Origin: Marinagarivorans algicola | Lineage (GTDB): Bacteria > Pseudomonadota > Gammaproteobacteria > Pseudomonadales > Cellvibrionaceae | Direction of reading: 5' to 3' | DNA: 64,000 nucleotides | Assembly (NCBI RefSeq): GCF_001292705.1 | Contig: NZ_LGAK01000016.1 | Location: forward strand, 1-64,000 | In this document: positions 27,698 through 37,796 of the stretch, piece by piece | Numbering within the stretch: the first letter of the stretch is position 1 | Layout: each line of letters starts with the position of its first letter | Notes under the pieces: model-generated | Told to the model about the DNA's origin: nothing | Seen by the model: only the letters and a program-made list of their open reading frames with translations | Database searches by the model: none | Program-made: the position numbers and the translations under genes

Positions 27698-27733
27698 AAA
27701 AAACCCCACCTAGTGACCTAGGCGGGGTTTTAC
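27698..27733 (-). terminator. Terminator after csrA
   Basis: AAAACCCC and CCTAG pair with CTAGG and GGGGTTTT around TGAC, followed by T on the - strand. It ends the lysC-csrA transcript. Confidence 0.88.
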
Positions 27734-27768
27734 AAAAAACAGCAGTCTAAACAGCTCGTTGTTAGCGC

Positions 27769-27972
27769 TTAGCTATTGCCAGGCTCAATCGGTTGAGCTT
27801 GCATGGCTTTTTCGCGCTGAATACGCTGATAAATTTCTTCTCGATGTACGGCAATTTCTTTTGGCGCATTCACACCAATGCGCACCTGATTACCTTTTAC
27901 ACCTAATACAGTTACGGTAACGTCGTCACCTACCATAAGTGTTTCACCGATTCGACGGGTTAAAATTAACAT
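27769..27972 (-). CDS. csrA: Carbon storage regulator CsrA
   Basis: 67 residues from ATG 27972 (a longer frame opens at 28014). [51 protein letters not shown] is almost the textbook CsrA/RsmA, including the RNA-binding [16 protein letters not shown] stretch. AAGGAG stands at ideal spacing before this ATG. It is a dimeric RNA-binding regulator that blocks or stabilises mRNAs controlling carbon storage, biofilm and motility. It follows lysC as is usual in gammaproteobacteria. Confidence 0.97.
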   Translation of the reverse strand: MLILTRRIGETLMVGDDVTVTVLGVKGNQVRIGVNAPKEIAVHREEIYQRIQREKAMQAQPIEPGNS

Positions 27973-28190
27973 GTTATTTCTCCTTTTATTCATCCTGTGA
28001 GAGATTGCTAGCATTTATGGCTTGGTAGCTAACGCGGCATTACTTGCGACCCATTATGTTTTTAGTATAGGGTAGATCATTTTTTGATCAATTATTATTT
28101 GGATCGCATTCCAACCACCCCGAAGGGAATTACAGCCGCCCATCCTAATAGCGCTTTATAAGCATAGACGAACCACTGCAAATGCACAGA

Positions 28191-29414
28191 TTACTCAGTA
28201 TCTAAGCCAAATGCTGAGTGCAAACTACGAACCGCTAACTCAAGGTACTTTTCCTCGATAACAACAGATATTTTAATTTCTGATGTTGTAATTAGCTGGA
28301 TATTAATATTTTCTGCGGCTAGAGCATTAAACATTGTCGAGGCAACGCCTGCATGAGAGCGCATGCCGACCCCCACAACCGACACCTTCACCACTGTGGC
28401 ATCACCTATCACTTCACGAGCATTCAGCTCTTTAGCCACTTGCTCGAGCACGGCTTGCGCTTTGGCTAGGTCATTGCGATGAACAGTAAAGGTTATATCA
28501 TTGGTGCTGTCAGCAGCCATATTTTGAACGATAACATCGACTTCGATATTGGCCTCGCCAATAGGCGCTAATACCTTGGAGGCCACGCCTGGTGAGTCAG
28601 GGACACCGCGAATAGAGAGCTTAGCTTCGTCGCGGTTAAAGGCAATGCCAGAAACAACCGGTTGTTCCATATCTGAAAGATCCTCATCAATAGTAATCAA
28701 AGTACCAGGGCCGTCTTCAAAGCTCGACAATACTCGTAAAGGGACTTGGTATTTACCCGCAAACTCAACAGAGCGAATCTGTAAGATTTTGGAGCCTAAA
28801 CTGGCCATTTCAAGCATTTCTTCAAAGGTAATACGGTCTAATCGGCGGGCCTTATCGGCTACACGAGGGTCAGTAGTATATACGCCATCGACATCGGTGT
28901 AGATTTGGCACTCATCGGCCTTTAGTGCGGCCGCCAAAGCAACACCTGTCGTATCAGAGCCACCACGTCCAAGTGTTGTGATATTACCTGCCTCATCAAC
29001 CCCCTGAAAACCGGCCACTACCACCACGCGCCCCAAGTTCAAATCGGCACGCATATTGGCGTCATCAATCGATTTAATACGTGCTTTGGTGTGCGCGTCA
29101 TCAGTCAATATACGCACTTGACCGCCCGTATAAGAGCGAGCATCTTGACCGCGCTCTTTCAGTGCCATGCACAACAACGCAATAGTCACTTGCTCACCGG
29201 TCGACACCAGTACGTCGAGTTCACGAGCATCCGGCGTTTGTTGCATTTGATTTGCCAAACCCAATAAACGATTGGTTTCGCCGCTCATCGCTGAAACAAC
29301 GACAACAATGTCGTGACCGGCTTTACGAAAACCTATCACTTTGTCGGCCACCGCCTGAATACGCTCGACCGTACCGACCGAAGTACCGCCGTATTTTTGA
29401 ACAATTAAGCCCAT
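28191..29414 (-). CDS. lysC: Aspartate kinase (lysine/threonine-sensitive type)
   Basis: 407 residues. It phosphorylates aspartate, the entry to lysine, methionine and threonine synthesis. The kinase part starts MGLIVQKYGGTSVGTVERIQ and has TTLGRGGSDTTGVALAAAL near residue 148. Two ACT domains at the C-terminus (about 265-400), with SIRGVPDSPGVASKVLAPI and VGVGMRSHAGVASTMFNAL, bind feedback amino acids. An internal start that would yield a beta subunit is possible in this class. No lysine riboswitch was recognised upstream. Confidence 0.95.
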   Translation of the reverse strand: MGLIVQKYGGTSVGTVERIQAVADKVIGFRKAGHDIVVVVSAMSGETNRLLGLANQMQQTPDARELDVLVSTGEQVTIALLCMALKERGQDARSYTGGQVRILTDDAHTKARIKSIDDANMRADLNLGRVVVVAGFQGVDEAGNITTLGRGGSDTTGVALAAALKADECQIYTDVDGVYTTDPRVADKARRLDRITFEEMLEMASLGSKILQIRSVEFAGKYQVPLRVLSSFEDGPGTLITIDEDLSDMEQPVVSGIAFNRDEAKLSIRGVPDSPGVASKVLAPIGEANIEVDVIVQNMAADSTNDITFTVHRNDLAKAQAVLEQVAKELNAREVIGDATVVKVSVVGVGMRSHAGVASTMFNALAAENINIQLITTSEIKISVVIEEKYLELAVRSLHSAFGLDTE

Positions 29415-29582
29415 TGATTCACCACACCTTTCAATAATGATTACTTTTTGATGCTACGCCTCTAACAAAAGCGCTTTTAAAAACACCTTTATAAATCACA
29501 ACGTCAGCAGCTCATCATATGCAAAAAATACAATACTTAAACACTCCAAGAGACTTAAGTGCCGCGCCCGCTTTTAACGGAC

Positions 29583-29614
29583 AAAAAAACGCGCCAATTA
29601 AACACCAATTGGCG
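29583..29614 (-). terminator. Terminator after alaS
   Basis: CGCCAATT pairs with AATTGGCG around a short loop, followed on the - strand by CGTTTTTTTG. It separates alaS from lysC. Confidence 0.8.
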
Positions 29615-29682
29615 ACAATTGTTAACATTTAATTACAATTAAAGGGTTTCTTATTCTTTATTTATGTTTTAGCCGTATTTTG

Positions 29683-32274
29683 CTACCGACTAGCCACCCA
29701 ATCAACCACTTGAGCTAAAGCCTCATCCAACAAAGTGTTTACTGGGCAAGCTCCGCGCGCCATATCGGGCCGACCACCGCCTTTACCGCCTGTTTTTTGC
29801 GCAAATTCACGCATTAAATCACCCGCTTTATACTTTTTAGACTCAGCTTTAGTCACCCCCGCAATAACACTGGCCTTATCTCCATCAACGTTTACCAATA
29901 AAACAACGGCAGCGCCTAACTTATTTTTAAGCTGATCTACGGCATCCAATTGAGCATTCGCATCGAGGCCTTCAACGCGCTTGGCGAGCACCTTAATACC
30001 GTTAACCTCTACAGCTTCAGCCACCCACTCGGCGGCGGCAAAGCCGGCTAACTTGGCTTTTAAACCACCCACCTCTTTAAGCAGCTCTTTATTTTGCTGC
30101 ATTAAAACGCTGAGCTTTTCGGCCAACTGCTCGGGCGAAGCCTTCATTTGACTGGCAATATTCGCCATCAGCGCAGCGGTATTATTGATCACTTGCAAGG
30201 CCTGCTCACCGGTTACAGCCTCAATCCGACGTACCCCTGCAGCGGTGCCCGCCTCGCTAACAATCTTAAATAAGCCAATATCACCAGTGCGCTGCGCATG
30301 AATACCGCCACACAGCTCCATCGAGAATTCATCGGCGCCCATTGTTAATACTCGCACACTGTCGCCGTATTTTTCACCAAATAACGCCATAGCCCCTTTT
30401 GCCTTAGCTTCATCCATAGTGCACAAGTCGGTTTTCACCTCGGTATTGGCGCGTATTTGAGCATTGACCATCGCTTCAACTTCCGCTATTTGCGCGGTAG
30501 TCATTGCTTCAAAATGCGCAAAATCAAACCGTAAACGCTGGCTATCAACCAGTGAACCTTTTTGGCTCACATGCTCGCCCAACACTTTTCGCAGCGCAGC
30601 GTGCACTAAGTGTGTCGCCGAGTGATTAAGAGCCGTTGCGGCACGCACATGAGCATCCACCTGGGCAAGCGCAAGATCACCCACTGTAAGCGTACCTGCT
30701 TGCAATACACCGATATGTAAAAAATGATCGCCAGCCTTGCGGCAGTCATGCACCTCAAAACAAGCATCACCAACGCGTAAATAGCCCGTATCCCCTACCT
30801 GTCCACCCGAATTAGCATAAAACGGCGTGGCCTCAAGCACCACACTGAGCTTTTGCCCGGCTGTTGCTATCTTTTGCTGCTCGCCGTCAATAACCAAAGC
30901 GATAATCTCGGAGCGCGCCTCGAGAGTGTCGTAGCCTTTAAAGTCGGTTTTACCCTCTAGCGTTAACGTTTTAGTGTAATCTAACTGAAATTGGTTGCCC
31001 GCTGCACCTGCACGCTGAGCGGCCATAAGCGTTTCGTACGCTGTAATATCAATTGTTAAATCGCGCTCGCGGGCGATATCATTGGTGAGATCAACGGGGA
31101 AACCAAACGTATCGTGAAGCTTAAAAACTAAGTCCCCAGGAATGACTGCACTATTTAGCTTTGCCAGCTGCTCTTCGAGAATTTTCATTCCCTTATCGAG
31201 TGTTTTAGAAAACTGCTCTTCTTCAGTGCGCAAGACCTTTTCGATTTGCGCTTGCTTTTGATTCAACTCGGGGTAAGCCTGCCCCATTTGCTCCACTAAT
31301 GCTGGTACTAAATCGGCAAAGAATAACCCTTTTTGCCCTAGTTTGTGACCATGACGAATAGCCCGACGCACAATACGACGCAGCACATAACCGCGGCCTT
31401 CATTAGAAGGAATGACACCATCAGAAACCAAGAAGGCGCACGAGCGGATATGGTCGGCAATAACGCGTAGCGACTTGTGCTGTAAGTCATTTACCGCGCA
31501 CGCTTTCGCGGCCGCCTTAATAAGCGCTTGAAATAAGTCAATTTCGTAGTTCGTATGAACGCCTTGCATAATGGCTGAGATACGCTCGAGCCCCATACCC
31601 GTATCGACAGATGGTTTAGGTAAAGGCATCAATTCACCGCTGGCCTGACGCTCATACTGCATGAATACTAGGTTCCAGATTTCTATATAGCGGTCTAAAT
31701 CGTCATTTTCGCTACCCGGTGGGCCACCCGGCACATCAGCGCCATGATCATAAAAAATTTCGGAGCTGGGGCCACAAGGACCGGTATCACCCATTTGCCA
31801 AAAATTATCCTCGTCTAAACGCGAAAAGCGCTCGGGACTAACGCCGACTTCTTTTTGCCAAATATCGGCGGCTTCATCATCGCTAATATGAACGGTAATC
31901 CAGAGCTTTTCGGCCGGAAGCTGCATGACTTGGGTGAGGAATTCCCAAGCAAAAAAGATAGCATCACGCTTAAAGTAATCACCAAAGCTAAAATTGCCCA
32001 GCATTTCAAAAAAAGTATGGTGGCGCGCGGTATACCCTACGTTTTCAAGATCATTATGCTTACCGCCAGCACGCACACAGCGTTGCGAGCTGGTGGCACG
32101 ACTGTAAGTGCGCTTTTCGGCGCCCAAAAAAACATCTTTAAATTGGTTCATACCCGCATTAGTAAAGAGCAATGTAGGGTCGTTTTCGGGGACCAGAGAA
32201 CTACTGGGTACAATTTGATGGCCTTTACTGGCGAAAAAGTCTAAAAACGCCTTGCGAATATCAGAACTCTGCAT
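29683..32274 (-). CDS. alaS: Alanyl-tRNA synthetase
   Basis: 863 residues, the usual length. It charges tRNA-Ala. The catalytic domain opens [27 protein letters not shown] with [11 protein letters not shown] and the motif [18 protein letters not shown]. The editing domain has [19 protein letters not shown] and later [16 protein letters not shown], the Zn-binding His and Cys residues. The C-terminal C-Ala domain ends [16 protein letters not shown]. In relatives recA-recX lie upstream; they are absent here. Confidence 0.98.
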   Translation of the reverse strand: MQSSDIRKAFLDFFASKGHQIVPSSSLVPENDPTLLFTNAGMNQFKDVFLGAEKRTYSRATSSQRCVRAGGKHNDLENVGYTARHHTFFEMLGNFSFGDYFKRDAIFFAWEFLTQVMQLPAEKLWITVHISDDEAADIWQKEVGVSPERFSRLDEDNFWQMGDTGPCGPSSEIFYDHGADVPGGPPGSENDDLDRYIEIWNLVFMQYERQASGELMPLPKPSVDTGMGLERISAIMQGVHTNYEIDLFQALIKAAAKACAVNDLQHKSLRVIADHIRSCAFLVSDGVIPSNEGRGYVLRRIVRRAIRHGHKLGQKGLFFADLVPALVEQMGQAYPELNQKQAQIEKVLRTEEEQFSKTLDKGMKILEEQLAKLNSAVIPGDLVFKLHDTFGFPVDLTNDIARERDLTIDITAYETLMAAQRAGAAGNQFQLDYTKTLTLEGKTDFKGYDTLEARSEIIALVIDGEQQKIATAGQKLSVVLEATPFYANSGGQVGDTGYLRVGDACFEVHDCRKAGDHFLHIGVLQAGTLTVGDLALAQVDAHVRAATALNHSATHLVHAALRKVLGEHVSQKGSLVDSQRLRFDFAHFEAMTTAQIAEVEAMVNAQIRANTEVKTDLCTMDEAKAKGAMALFGEKYGDSVRVLTMGADEFSMELCGGIHAQRTGDIGLFKIVSEAGTAAGVRRIEAVTGEQALQVINNTAALMANIASQMKASPEQLAEKLSVLMQQNKELLKEVGGLKAKLAGFAAAEWVAEAVEVNGIKVLAKRVEGLDANAQLDAVDQLKNKLGAAVVLLVNVDGDKASVIAGVTKAESKKYKAGDLMREFAQKTGGKGGGRPDMARGACPVNTLLDEALAQVVDWVASR

Positions 32275-32862
32275 GAATTAAGTCTCGTAAAATCATTAGC
32301 GGTGAACTTGCCTTTAGCAACTGATTGAGCATTAATAGCCTTAAATCGTGGCGCTAGGCCAGTCTAGGTCCATATCAATAACAACAAAAAACAGTAGTCC
32401 ATCGGCAAAAAAGACTTAGTATAAGGCCTTGCACACCATTTGGCACTCATCAAGCAAGCGGCTTAATGAATAGATTGTATCTATTAACCCTCTTACTCAC
32501 TTGCTTTACCCGTCTGCGCAGAGACTCACTCTGAGCGAGCTTTTACAGCAGCTTATTTAGTGGTTGAGCTACCCCCAAGGTCAAACGGCATTTTTATGAA
32601 CGAGCCTCAGTTTAGTATCGCTGATTGAGTGATCGTATGCCGTACAGTCATTATGGTCCTGCCTTACGCCTTAGTACTCGCGACTACAAGTTTATCGGAG
32701 TCACCTTTTTATCTACCTTAACAAGCGCGGTAGAATCGCTCACCGCTCTAGCGATCTAGCCTTGCTATTGGCCTTTATTCCTTCAGAACCTCTATGACGA
32801 TAAAGGCCGATCAGCGATACAGTCATCTATCGCTATAGCTCATCAAGCCCCTAACTTGGGGC
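32275..32862. other. Intergenic region, no gene seen
   Basis: About 590 bases between alaS and the exbD terminator with no convincing frame on either strand. It occupies the place where recX/recA often sit in related genomes, but no remnant of either was recognised. Confidence 0.45.
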
Positions 32863-32863
32863 A

Positions 32864-32900
32864 AAAAAAAACGCTACACCCAAAAGGCATAGCGTTTTTT
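32864..32900 (-). terminator. Terminator after exbD
   Basis: AAAAAACGCTA pairs with TAGCGTTTTTT around a 13-base loop, 16 bases past the exbD stop. A/T runs occur on both sides. Confidence 0.85.
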
Positions 32901-32916
32901 GCGTAAGCGCTGAGCT

Positions 32917-33351
32917 TTAACGCTTTTTCTTATCATTGTAAGGCACTAAAGAAACACCCCCCACATTAGCGGCATAGGCGGCATCGGCAATGCCTACATA
33001 GATTTCAGCACTTGAGTCTTCATGTGCACGTACAACAACGCTCGACTCAGGGCTTTCGGCTTTCTTTTGTGCAACAAGTGAACGAACAGCACGCAAATCA
33101 ACACGGCGACCATCAATAGTAATATCGTTTTGTGCGCTAACCACAATCAAAATACTCTCGGGAGAGTCAGGATTTGGGGGTTGCTCGGCTTGATTTGGAT
33201 CAGGCACGTTAACATTAATAGTTTGCTCTTTAACGAACGAAGCCGTTACGATAAAGAAGATAAGCATGATGAACACAACGTCCAACATGGGGGTTAAATC
33301 GATGTCTGCCTTATCGGCATCTTCCTGGCGATTACGCTTTCTACGACTCAC
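32917..33351 (-). CDS. ExbD/TolR-type biopolymer transport protein
   Basis: 144 residues from GTG 33351 (GGAG at eight bases; the longer frame from 33390 has no family match). The single membrane helix is in DIDLTPMLDVVFIMLIFFIVTASFV near residues 17-41, with the essential Asp of the ExbD proton path. A periplasmic domain follows (DITIDGRRVDL, VVVRAHEDSS). ExbD works with ExbB and TonB to power outer-membrane receptors. No exbB is beside it, so it is an orphan here or works with units elsewhere. Confidence 0.9.
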   Translation of the reverse strand: MSRRKRNRQEDADKADIDLTPMLDVVFIMLIFFIVTASFVKEQTINVNVPDPNQAEQPPNPDSPESILIVVSAQNDITIDGRRVDLRAVRSLVAQKKAESPESSVVVRAHEDSSAEIYVGIADAAYAANVGGVSLVPYNDKKKR

Positions 33352-33581
33352 AATACCGTCTCCACAGAAGCCTAGATGCGGGATGATCAAAGATCTCTCG
33401 CTTTTTTATCTGACTACTTTAATCTCGCTAAATGTTTTGTGACTTAACAGGGTTAGCTCATAGAGCGACCTCATTAAGCCTGCGTATTGGGATAATAGCG
33501 CATTACGCTTACACTCCCCCTCGAGCGACCCATTCTACATGAAGTTTTTATGCTTGTGGATGATTTTCTAAAGGCAAAAAA

Positions 33582-34640
33582 TTAACCAAATAGCATCAAT
33601 TGCTCTGAGGGCTGATCCTGCACGTTACCTTGCATCAACCTAACACCGAAGCCGAGCAACCTAATCTTTTGCGCCGAACGCGCAACAGCTTGCTCTAACA
33701 GCAACCCAAAAACTTCAATACTGACACTATGTGCGCTGCGCTCAAGGGTGGTAACGGTAAAATCGGCAAACTTCACCTTCACAAATAACTTATGCACCGC
33801 CTTCGCAGCTTCGCACTTGCGTATGCGCTCTTTGAGCGCCTGCAGTAGCGGCTCTATATGTTGAGCACAACCTTGTGCATTGAAATCTTCAGCATAGGTA
33901 TGCTCTACGCTAATAGACTTTCGTGTGCGACTCTTTTGTACTTCGCGCTCATCAATACCGTACGAGCGCTCATATAAAAGCTCACCAAAGCGACCAAAGC
34001 GATCAAGTAATACCGCTTTACCCGCTGCTCGTAAATCAGCACAGGTATACAACCCCATTTGCTCTAGCTTATGGGCGGTTACTTTACCCACGCCATTGAG
34101 TTTTTTGACTGGCAAGGCACAGCTAAAGGCATCATTTTGCTCAGGCGTAATCACTGTGATGCCATCTGGCTTTTGCCAATCACTCGCCACTTTAGCTAAG
34201 AATTTGTTATTTGCAACGCCTGCGGAAACCGTAATGCCCACTTCACAAGCAATACGCGCGCGAATCTCTTGTGCAATTAAAGTTGCACTACCGGCACAAG
34301 CGCTTGCCTGACTCACATCCAAAAAAGCTTCATCCAAAGACAGCGGCTCAATAAGGTCGGTATAGTCAGCAAAAATCGCCTGCATCGATTGCGAAGCCTG
34401 ACGGTACACGTCAAAACGCGCGGGCAATAAATGCAAGTGAGGACACAAGCGCAAGGCATAAGCTGTTGCCATGGCGCTATGCACACCAAAGCTTCGCGCA
34501 GGGTAATTACAAGTAGCAATAACACCCCGCCGGCGGGCACTGCCGCCAACGGCAATCGGAACATGCGTTAACGCCGTATTATCGCGCATTTCTAAAGCGG
34601 CAAAAAAGCAATCTGCATCAATATGAATAATTTTACGCAT
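33582..34640 (-). CDS. dinB: DNA polymerase IV
   Basis: 352 residues from ATG 34640. Y-family translesion polymerase. MRKIIHIDADCFFAALEMRDN contains the first catalytic Asp, and EPLSLDEAFLDV near residue 100 the Asp-Glu pair. ANNKFLAKVASDWQKPDGI and VGKVTAHKLEQMGLYTCADL are the palm and HhH regions. The C-terminal DQPSEQLMLFG ends in a QLMLF beta-clamp motif. A perfect LexA box lies just upstream, so SOS induction is expected. Confidence 0.97.
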   Translation of the reverse strand: MRKIIHIDADCFFAALEMRDNTALTHVPIAVGGSARRRGVIATCNYPARSFGVHSAMATAYALRLCPHLHLLPARFDVYRQASQSMQAIFADYTDLIEPLSLDEAFLDVSQASACAGSATLIAQEIRARIACEVGITVSAGVANNKFLAKVASDWQKPDGITVITPEQNDAFSCALPVKKLNGVGKVTAHKLEQMGLYTCADLRAAGKAVLLDRFGRFGELLYERSYGIDEREVQKSRTRKSISVEHTYAEDFNAQGCAQHIEPLLQALKERIRKCEAAKAVHKLFVKVKFADFTVTTLERSAHSVSIEVFGLLLEQAVARSAQKIRLLGFGVRLMQGNVQDQPSEQLMLFG

Positions 34641-34655
34641 TGACAGCCCCAAAAA

Positions 34656-34671
34656 CTGTATTGATAAACAG
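34656..34671 (-). promoter_or_regulatory. LexA (SOS) box of dinB
   Basis: CTGTATTGATAAACAG is a perfect CTGT-N8-ACAG site, 15 bases before the dinB ATG. It is close enough to overlap the promoter or early transcript. Confidence 0.87.
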
Positions 34672-34688
34672 TATTTTAATGGGCAGCT

Positions 34689-35387
34689 TTATTCCCGTCG
34701 AGGCATTATTTTAAGCTCTGCGATTGCCTCACTATTTAACTGACACAATGCACTGTATTTTAGAGGCTGACCATCGACAGCGACTGAGTCAAATTGCCAC
34801 TCATAGCGCTCAGGCTCTCCATCACCTGCCGTTAAAGCCGTATCATTAAGCCATCGCACTTGCTTCATCATTTTAACTTGTGCCATCAGAAGCTCATAGC
34901 AGACTATTTCTGATGAAGGCCTCGGCACCAAAGATTGAAACGTCACCCCATCAATCACTTCGCTATAGGTTTTACCCGAGGCTTGCTTACACAAAAAACG
35001 ATAAATAGCATGTTTAGGCTCACTTTGGCGTAAATCTAAGCTCCCGCGCTTAATTTCATAACAGCGCGGTTGCGCCAAAGCAACCTTTGCAGCGCGCAAC
35101 AAAGGCAGATGATATTTTTGATACCTCCTTGGTAGCCACAACTTATCTTCGTTAAGGGGGACTTTTGTGACATGCTGGTTTTGAGCCTCTTCAAGATGAG
35201 TGACTACTGGTGAGCTTACAGTATTATCTTTTTGCTGCGTCACAACGGGCTCGGCACAAACGCTGCAGCTCATGATAAAAGCCGCTATCACACACATCAT
35301 ATATAGCCAAGCTACACGCCAATACTCTGTCATTAGCTGTGAATGCATGCATTGAAGAAATTTTATTACAGCTTTAACGTATGGCAT
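34689..35387 (-). CDS. Hypothetical secreted protein
   Basis: 232 residues from ATG 35387, preceded by GGGAGAGG. Function not recognised. A hydrophobic segment, VAWLYMMCVIAAFIMSCSVCAEP (about residues 25-47), looks like a signal peptide. An ATG at 35330-35333 would give a more normal signal length. The mature part is rich in basic and Cys residues (CYEIKRGSLDLRQSE, YRFLCKQ, IVCYELL, YSALCQLN), with four Cys that could form two disulfides. It lies 18 bases upstream of the dinB LexA box, in the same direction, but probably has its own promoter. Confidence 0.6.
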   Translation of the reverse strand: MPYVKAVIKFLQCMHSQLMTEYWRVAWLYMMCVIAAFIMSCSVCAEPVVTQQKDNTVSSPVVTHLEEAQNQHVTKVPLNEDKLWLPRRYQKYHLPLLRAAKVALAQPRCYEIKRGSLDLRQSEPKHAIYRFLCKQASGKTYSEVIDGVTFQSLVPRPSSEIVCYELLMAQVKMMKQVRWLNDTALTAGDGEPERYEWQFDSVAVDGQPLKYSALCQLNSEAIAELKIMPRRE

Positions 35388-35426
35388 CAACCTCTCCCGT
35401 TAGCATGGTATGGACAATAAACCCCA

Positions 35427-35681
35427 TTAATCGATATTATTGATTAAAATCGGCTGCGTAACTATCACCCGCTTAGCGGTGCGCAAACGCTTAAATTTAA
35501 TCTGGACGGGTAAATCGAGGTAAGCCAATAGCGTAAGCACTTCGCCAATAAATAACACCGTTGTCATAAATAAGGCGACGCGCTGCCACTCATCTAAGTG
35601 AGGAAACACACCATCAGACTCAGCAGTAGTCATGAGGCTATCACCCATTAAGCAGCCAGCCAAAACGCAACCAAAGACCAT
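35427..35681 (-). CDS. Small membrane protein of unknown function
   Basis: 84 residues. There is one clear membrane helix (VALFMTTVLFIGEVLTLLAYL, about residues 35-55) and a basic C-terminal tail (KFKRLRTAKRVIV). The opening MVFGCVLAGCLMGDS is hydrophobic and could be a short signal. It ends 39 bases before the next gene in the same direction. The ribosome site is weak. No family was recognised. Confidence 0.45.
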   Translation of the reverse strand: MVFGCVLAGCLMGDSLMTTAESDGVFPHLDEWQRVALFMTTVLFIGEVLTLLAYLDLPVQIKFKRLRTAKRVIVTQPILINNID

Positions 35682-36188
35682 CGTTTTATCGGCAGGATTA
35701 AATCCAGTAGCAAGTGCTGACCAAAACTTAGCGCTAGATCGTCAAAAGTCATAATTTCATCAGCCATAGGTTGCTCTCAATAAAACGTATCTACTATAGT
35801 TTTTAGTCGCCAATTTCATTTTATTGACGCCAATCAGTGAATACCAACACTGACACACCAAAAGCTATACCGTCAAAACCTTAATTTAAGCATAGCTAAA
35901 AATAGCAAGCACACAGAGATGTAGCGATAGCCAAACTATAAAACAGCTATAGGCCAGCCATAAACATAGAGTGATAATACAAGCGACTTAAATTAAAAAT
36001 AAAAATGTGATACATTTATCGCAAAAAAAATGCATTATGGTATCTAGTCAATAAGTAACTTGCAGATAGGTGAATAGAGAACTTGCGCAGCCTTAAACTT
36101 TATGGCATTACTGTCAGCATGATTTACTAGGCACAGCGCATAATAAATATTTTATACAGCCATAATAAAATACAACAATGAGATAGCC
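35682..36188. other. AT-rich intergenic region
   Basis: About 500 bases between divergent genes with no frame of note. TGTGATACATTTATCGCA near 36007 is a poor CRP-like match. Promoters for both directions are expected. Confidence 0.4.
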
Positions 36189-37631
36189 ATGCAGACTCTC
36201 AACTTAATCCCCCAAAGGTTTACACGTGTTTGTGACTTTATTTTACACAGGCATTGCACAAAATTACGCTTACGCATAAAACCGTATGGTATTTTTACAT
36301 ACGCGACTCGCCCTCTATTGATTGCATGTTATTTATTTGTCAGTGCACTATTTGCTAACACCTCTAGTGCAGCGCTAAACCTTAACGGCGCCGCCTTGCA
36401 CAGTGAATTAGGCAAAGATCAATTTATCGCTGGGTTGTATGTTGAGGACTTAAGTAAAGATTCAAAAGAGATTCTACTATCAAACCAGCGCAAGCGTATG
36501 GAAATAAAAGTACTGGCTAGGCGTTTACTATCGCGTAAATTTCAAAGGCAATGGATTGAAGGCGTTGCTATTAATGCCGGCAATAGTGATCTGTCAAAGC
36601 ACGCGCAGAATTTAGCCGATTTTAGCAATATGCTAAAAATTAAGTTGATTAAGAACGACACGCTCACCATTGAACGCACGTTTAGGCGAGGTGTCATTGT
36701 GAGTATTAATGGTGTGACTCTTGGTGTTATTAAAGATAACAGCTTTTTTGATTTACTATTACGATCGTGGATTGGACCTGTGCCTTTATCTTCTAATTTT
36801 AAAAAGGCATTATTACAAGCCGGTAGTATCGAGTCAGAAACATTAGCGCGCTTTAACGGTGTACGCACAACCAATGAGCGTGTTAGCAGCCTAACTGAAG
36901 CCTTAGTATCGAAAGAAAATACTACAGCAACTACAAATAACACACTAAAAGTCACTACAACTACAACTACAACTACAACTACAAACAAAACTACAAACAA
37001 AACTACAACAGCCACACCTACAACACCTTCTATAGCCGAAGCGCCTGCAGCTGTAGCAACAACTTCTGCGGTCATAAAAAATACTGCCACCATTACAGAC
37101 ATAATAACGGATGCTGTAGATACAAGCGACACACAAGAAGTGCTAGAGCGCAATAATAGCAGTGAGGCACTTCAGGATACCCTCGTCGATAAAGAAATAT
37201 TCGATAATGACACGCTGGTCGCCACCTCAAATAAAGAAGAGGCTAAGCTTACCGCTGATAATTCGAGCCAGATGATTGGTAATGATATTTTTGATAATGA
37301 AGGTGATGACTTTTCTTATACCGCTGCTGATTTGCTATCTCGTCAACTCTATATTTCTAAGCTCACCAAATGGACCGGTAAAACAACTAAATATCCTAAC
37401 TCTGCTTTACGTAAAAGCGAGCAAGGTACCGTAAGAATGACCGTTACCATTGATCGAAAAGGAAAAGTCATTGATCAAGCAATTACTGAGACTAGCGGAG
37501 TCAAGTCACTTGATAGAGCCGCGCAAAAGGCCATCAGAGGCGCCAGCCCCTATCCGGCAGTGCCCGAGACAATTACGGGTGATAGCTTTATATTCACCGT
37601 GCCTATTGTGTTTGCCTTAAGAGCTCAATAA
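36189..37631 (+). CDS. Chalcone-isomerase-like domain fused to TonB C-terminal domain
   Basis: 480 residues. After an N-terminal membrane or signal segment (LLIACYLFVSALFANTSSA, about 44-62) comes a Chalcone_3-type domain: LNGAALHSELGKDQFIAGLYVED, KRMEIKVLARRLLSRKFQRQWIEGVAINA, then FFDLLLRSWIGPVPLSSNFKKALL (about 63-222). A Thr-rich low-complexity linker (about 245-300) is encoded partly by an ACTACA repeat. The C-terminal 90 residues (TKWTGKTTKYPNSAL, GTVRMTVTIDRKGKVID, AAQKAIRGASPYPAVP) are a TonB box-binding domain. TonB couples the proton gradient to receptors. What the isomerase-like domain binds is unknown; related non-catalytic members bind fatty acids. Confidence 0.8.
   Translation: MQTLNLIPQRFTRVCDFILHRHCTKLRLRIKPYGIFTYATRPLLIACYLFVSALFANTSSAALNLNGAALHSELGKDQFIAGLYVEDLSKDSKEILLSNQRKRMEIKVLARRLLSRKFQRQWIEGVAINAGNSDLSKHAQNLADFSNMLKIKLIKNDTLTIERTFRRGVIVSINGVTLGVIKDNSFFDLLLRSWIGPVPLSSNFKKALLQAGSIESETLARFNGVRTTNERVSSLTEALVSKENTTATTNNTLKVTTTTTTTTTTNKTTNKTTTATPTTPSIAEAPAAVATTSAVIKNTATITDIITDAVDTSDTQEVLERNNSSEALQDTLVDKEIFDNDTLVATSNKEEAKLTADNSSQMIGNDIFDNEGDDFSYTAADLLSRQLYISKLTKWTGKTTKYPNSALRKSEQGTVRMTVTIDRKGKVIDQAITETSGVKSLDRAAQKAIRGASPYPAVPETITGDSFIFTVPIVFALRAQ
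36954..36983 (+). repeat. Hexanucleotide repeat ACTACA x5
   Basis: Five perfect ACTACA units encode Thr-Thr pairs in the linker of the TonB fusion. A further AAACAAAACTAC pattern extends it. Gain or loss of units keeps the frame, so only linker length would vary. Confidence 0.85.
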
Positions 37632-37796
37632 TCAAAATCGAATAGCTTAGAAGCCATAGCGATAAAGCACTGAAAACCTGATAAGCTCAAAGCCCTTTAG
37701 TGTAATAACGCATACTGTAGGGTTTTGATGAACAACCTCAGCATAAATGAATAAACACTATCACTCGTTGCAAGATACCCTGAATAGACCAGTTAC

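Noticed and set aside
27973-28014. Longer CsrA start
   Set aside because: The 67-residue start has an ideal AAGGAG and matches the near-invariant CsrA N-terminus.
29415-29682. Lysine riboswitch upstream of lysC
   Set aside because: Only the alaS terminator and plain AT-rich sequence were recognised; the conserved lysine-riboswitch core could not be found by eye.
35427-35681. Dismissing the 84-codon membrane protein as spurious
   Set aside because: Kept as a low-confidence gene because it has a clear helix and basic tail, and nothing overlaps it.
36542-37153. 203-codon frame on the - strand opposite the TonB fusion
   Set aside because: It is a shadow of the Thr-rich linker, giving long Val runs. 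No ribosome site or family match.
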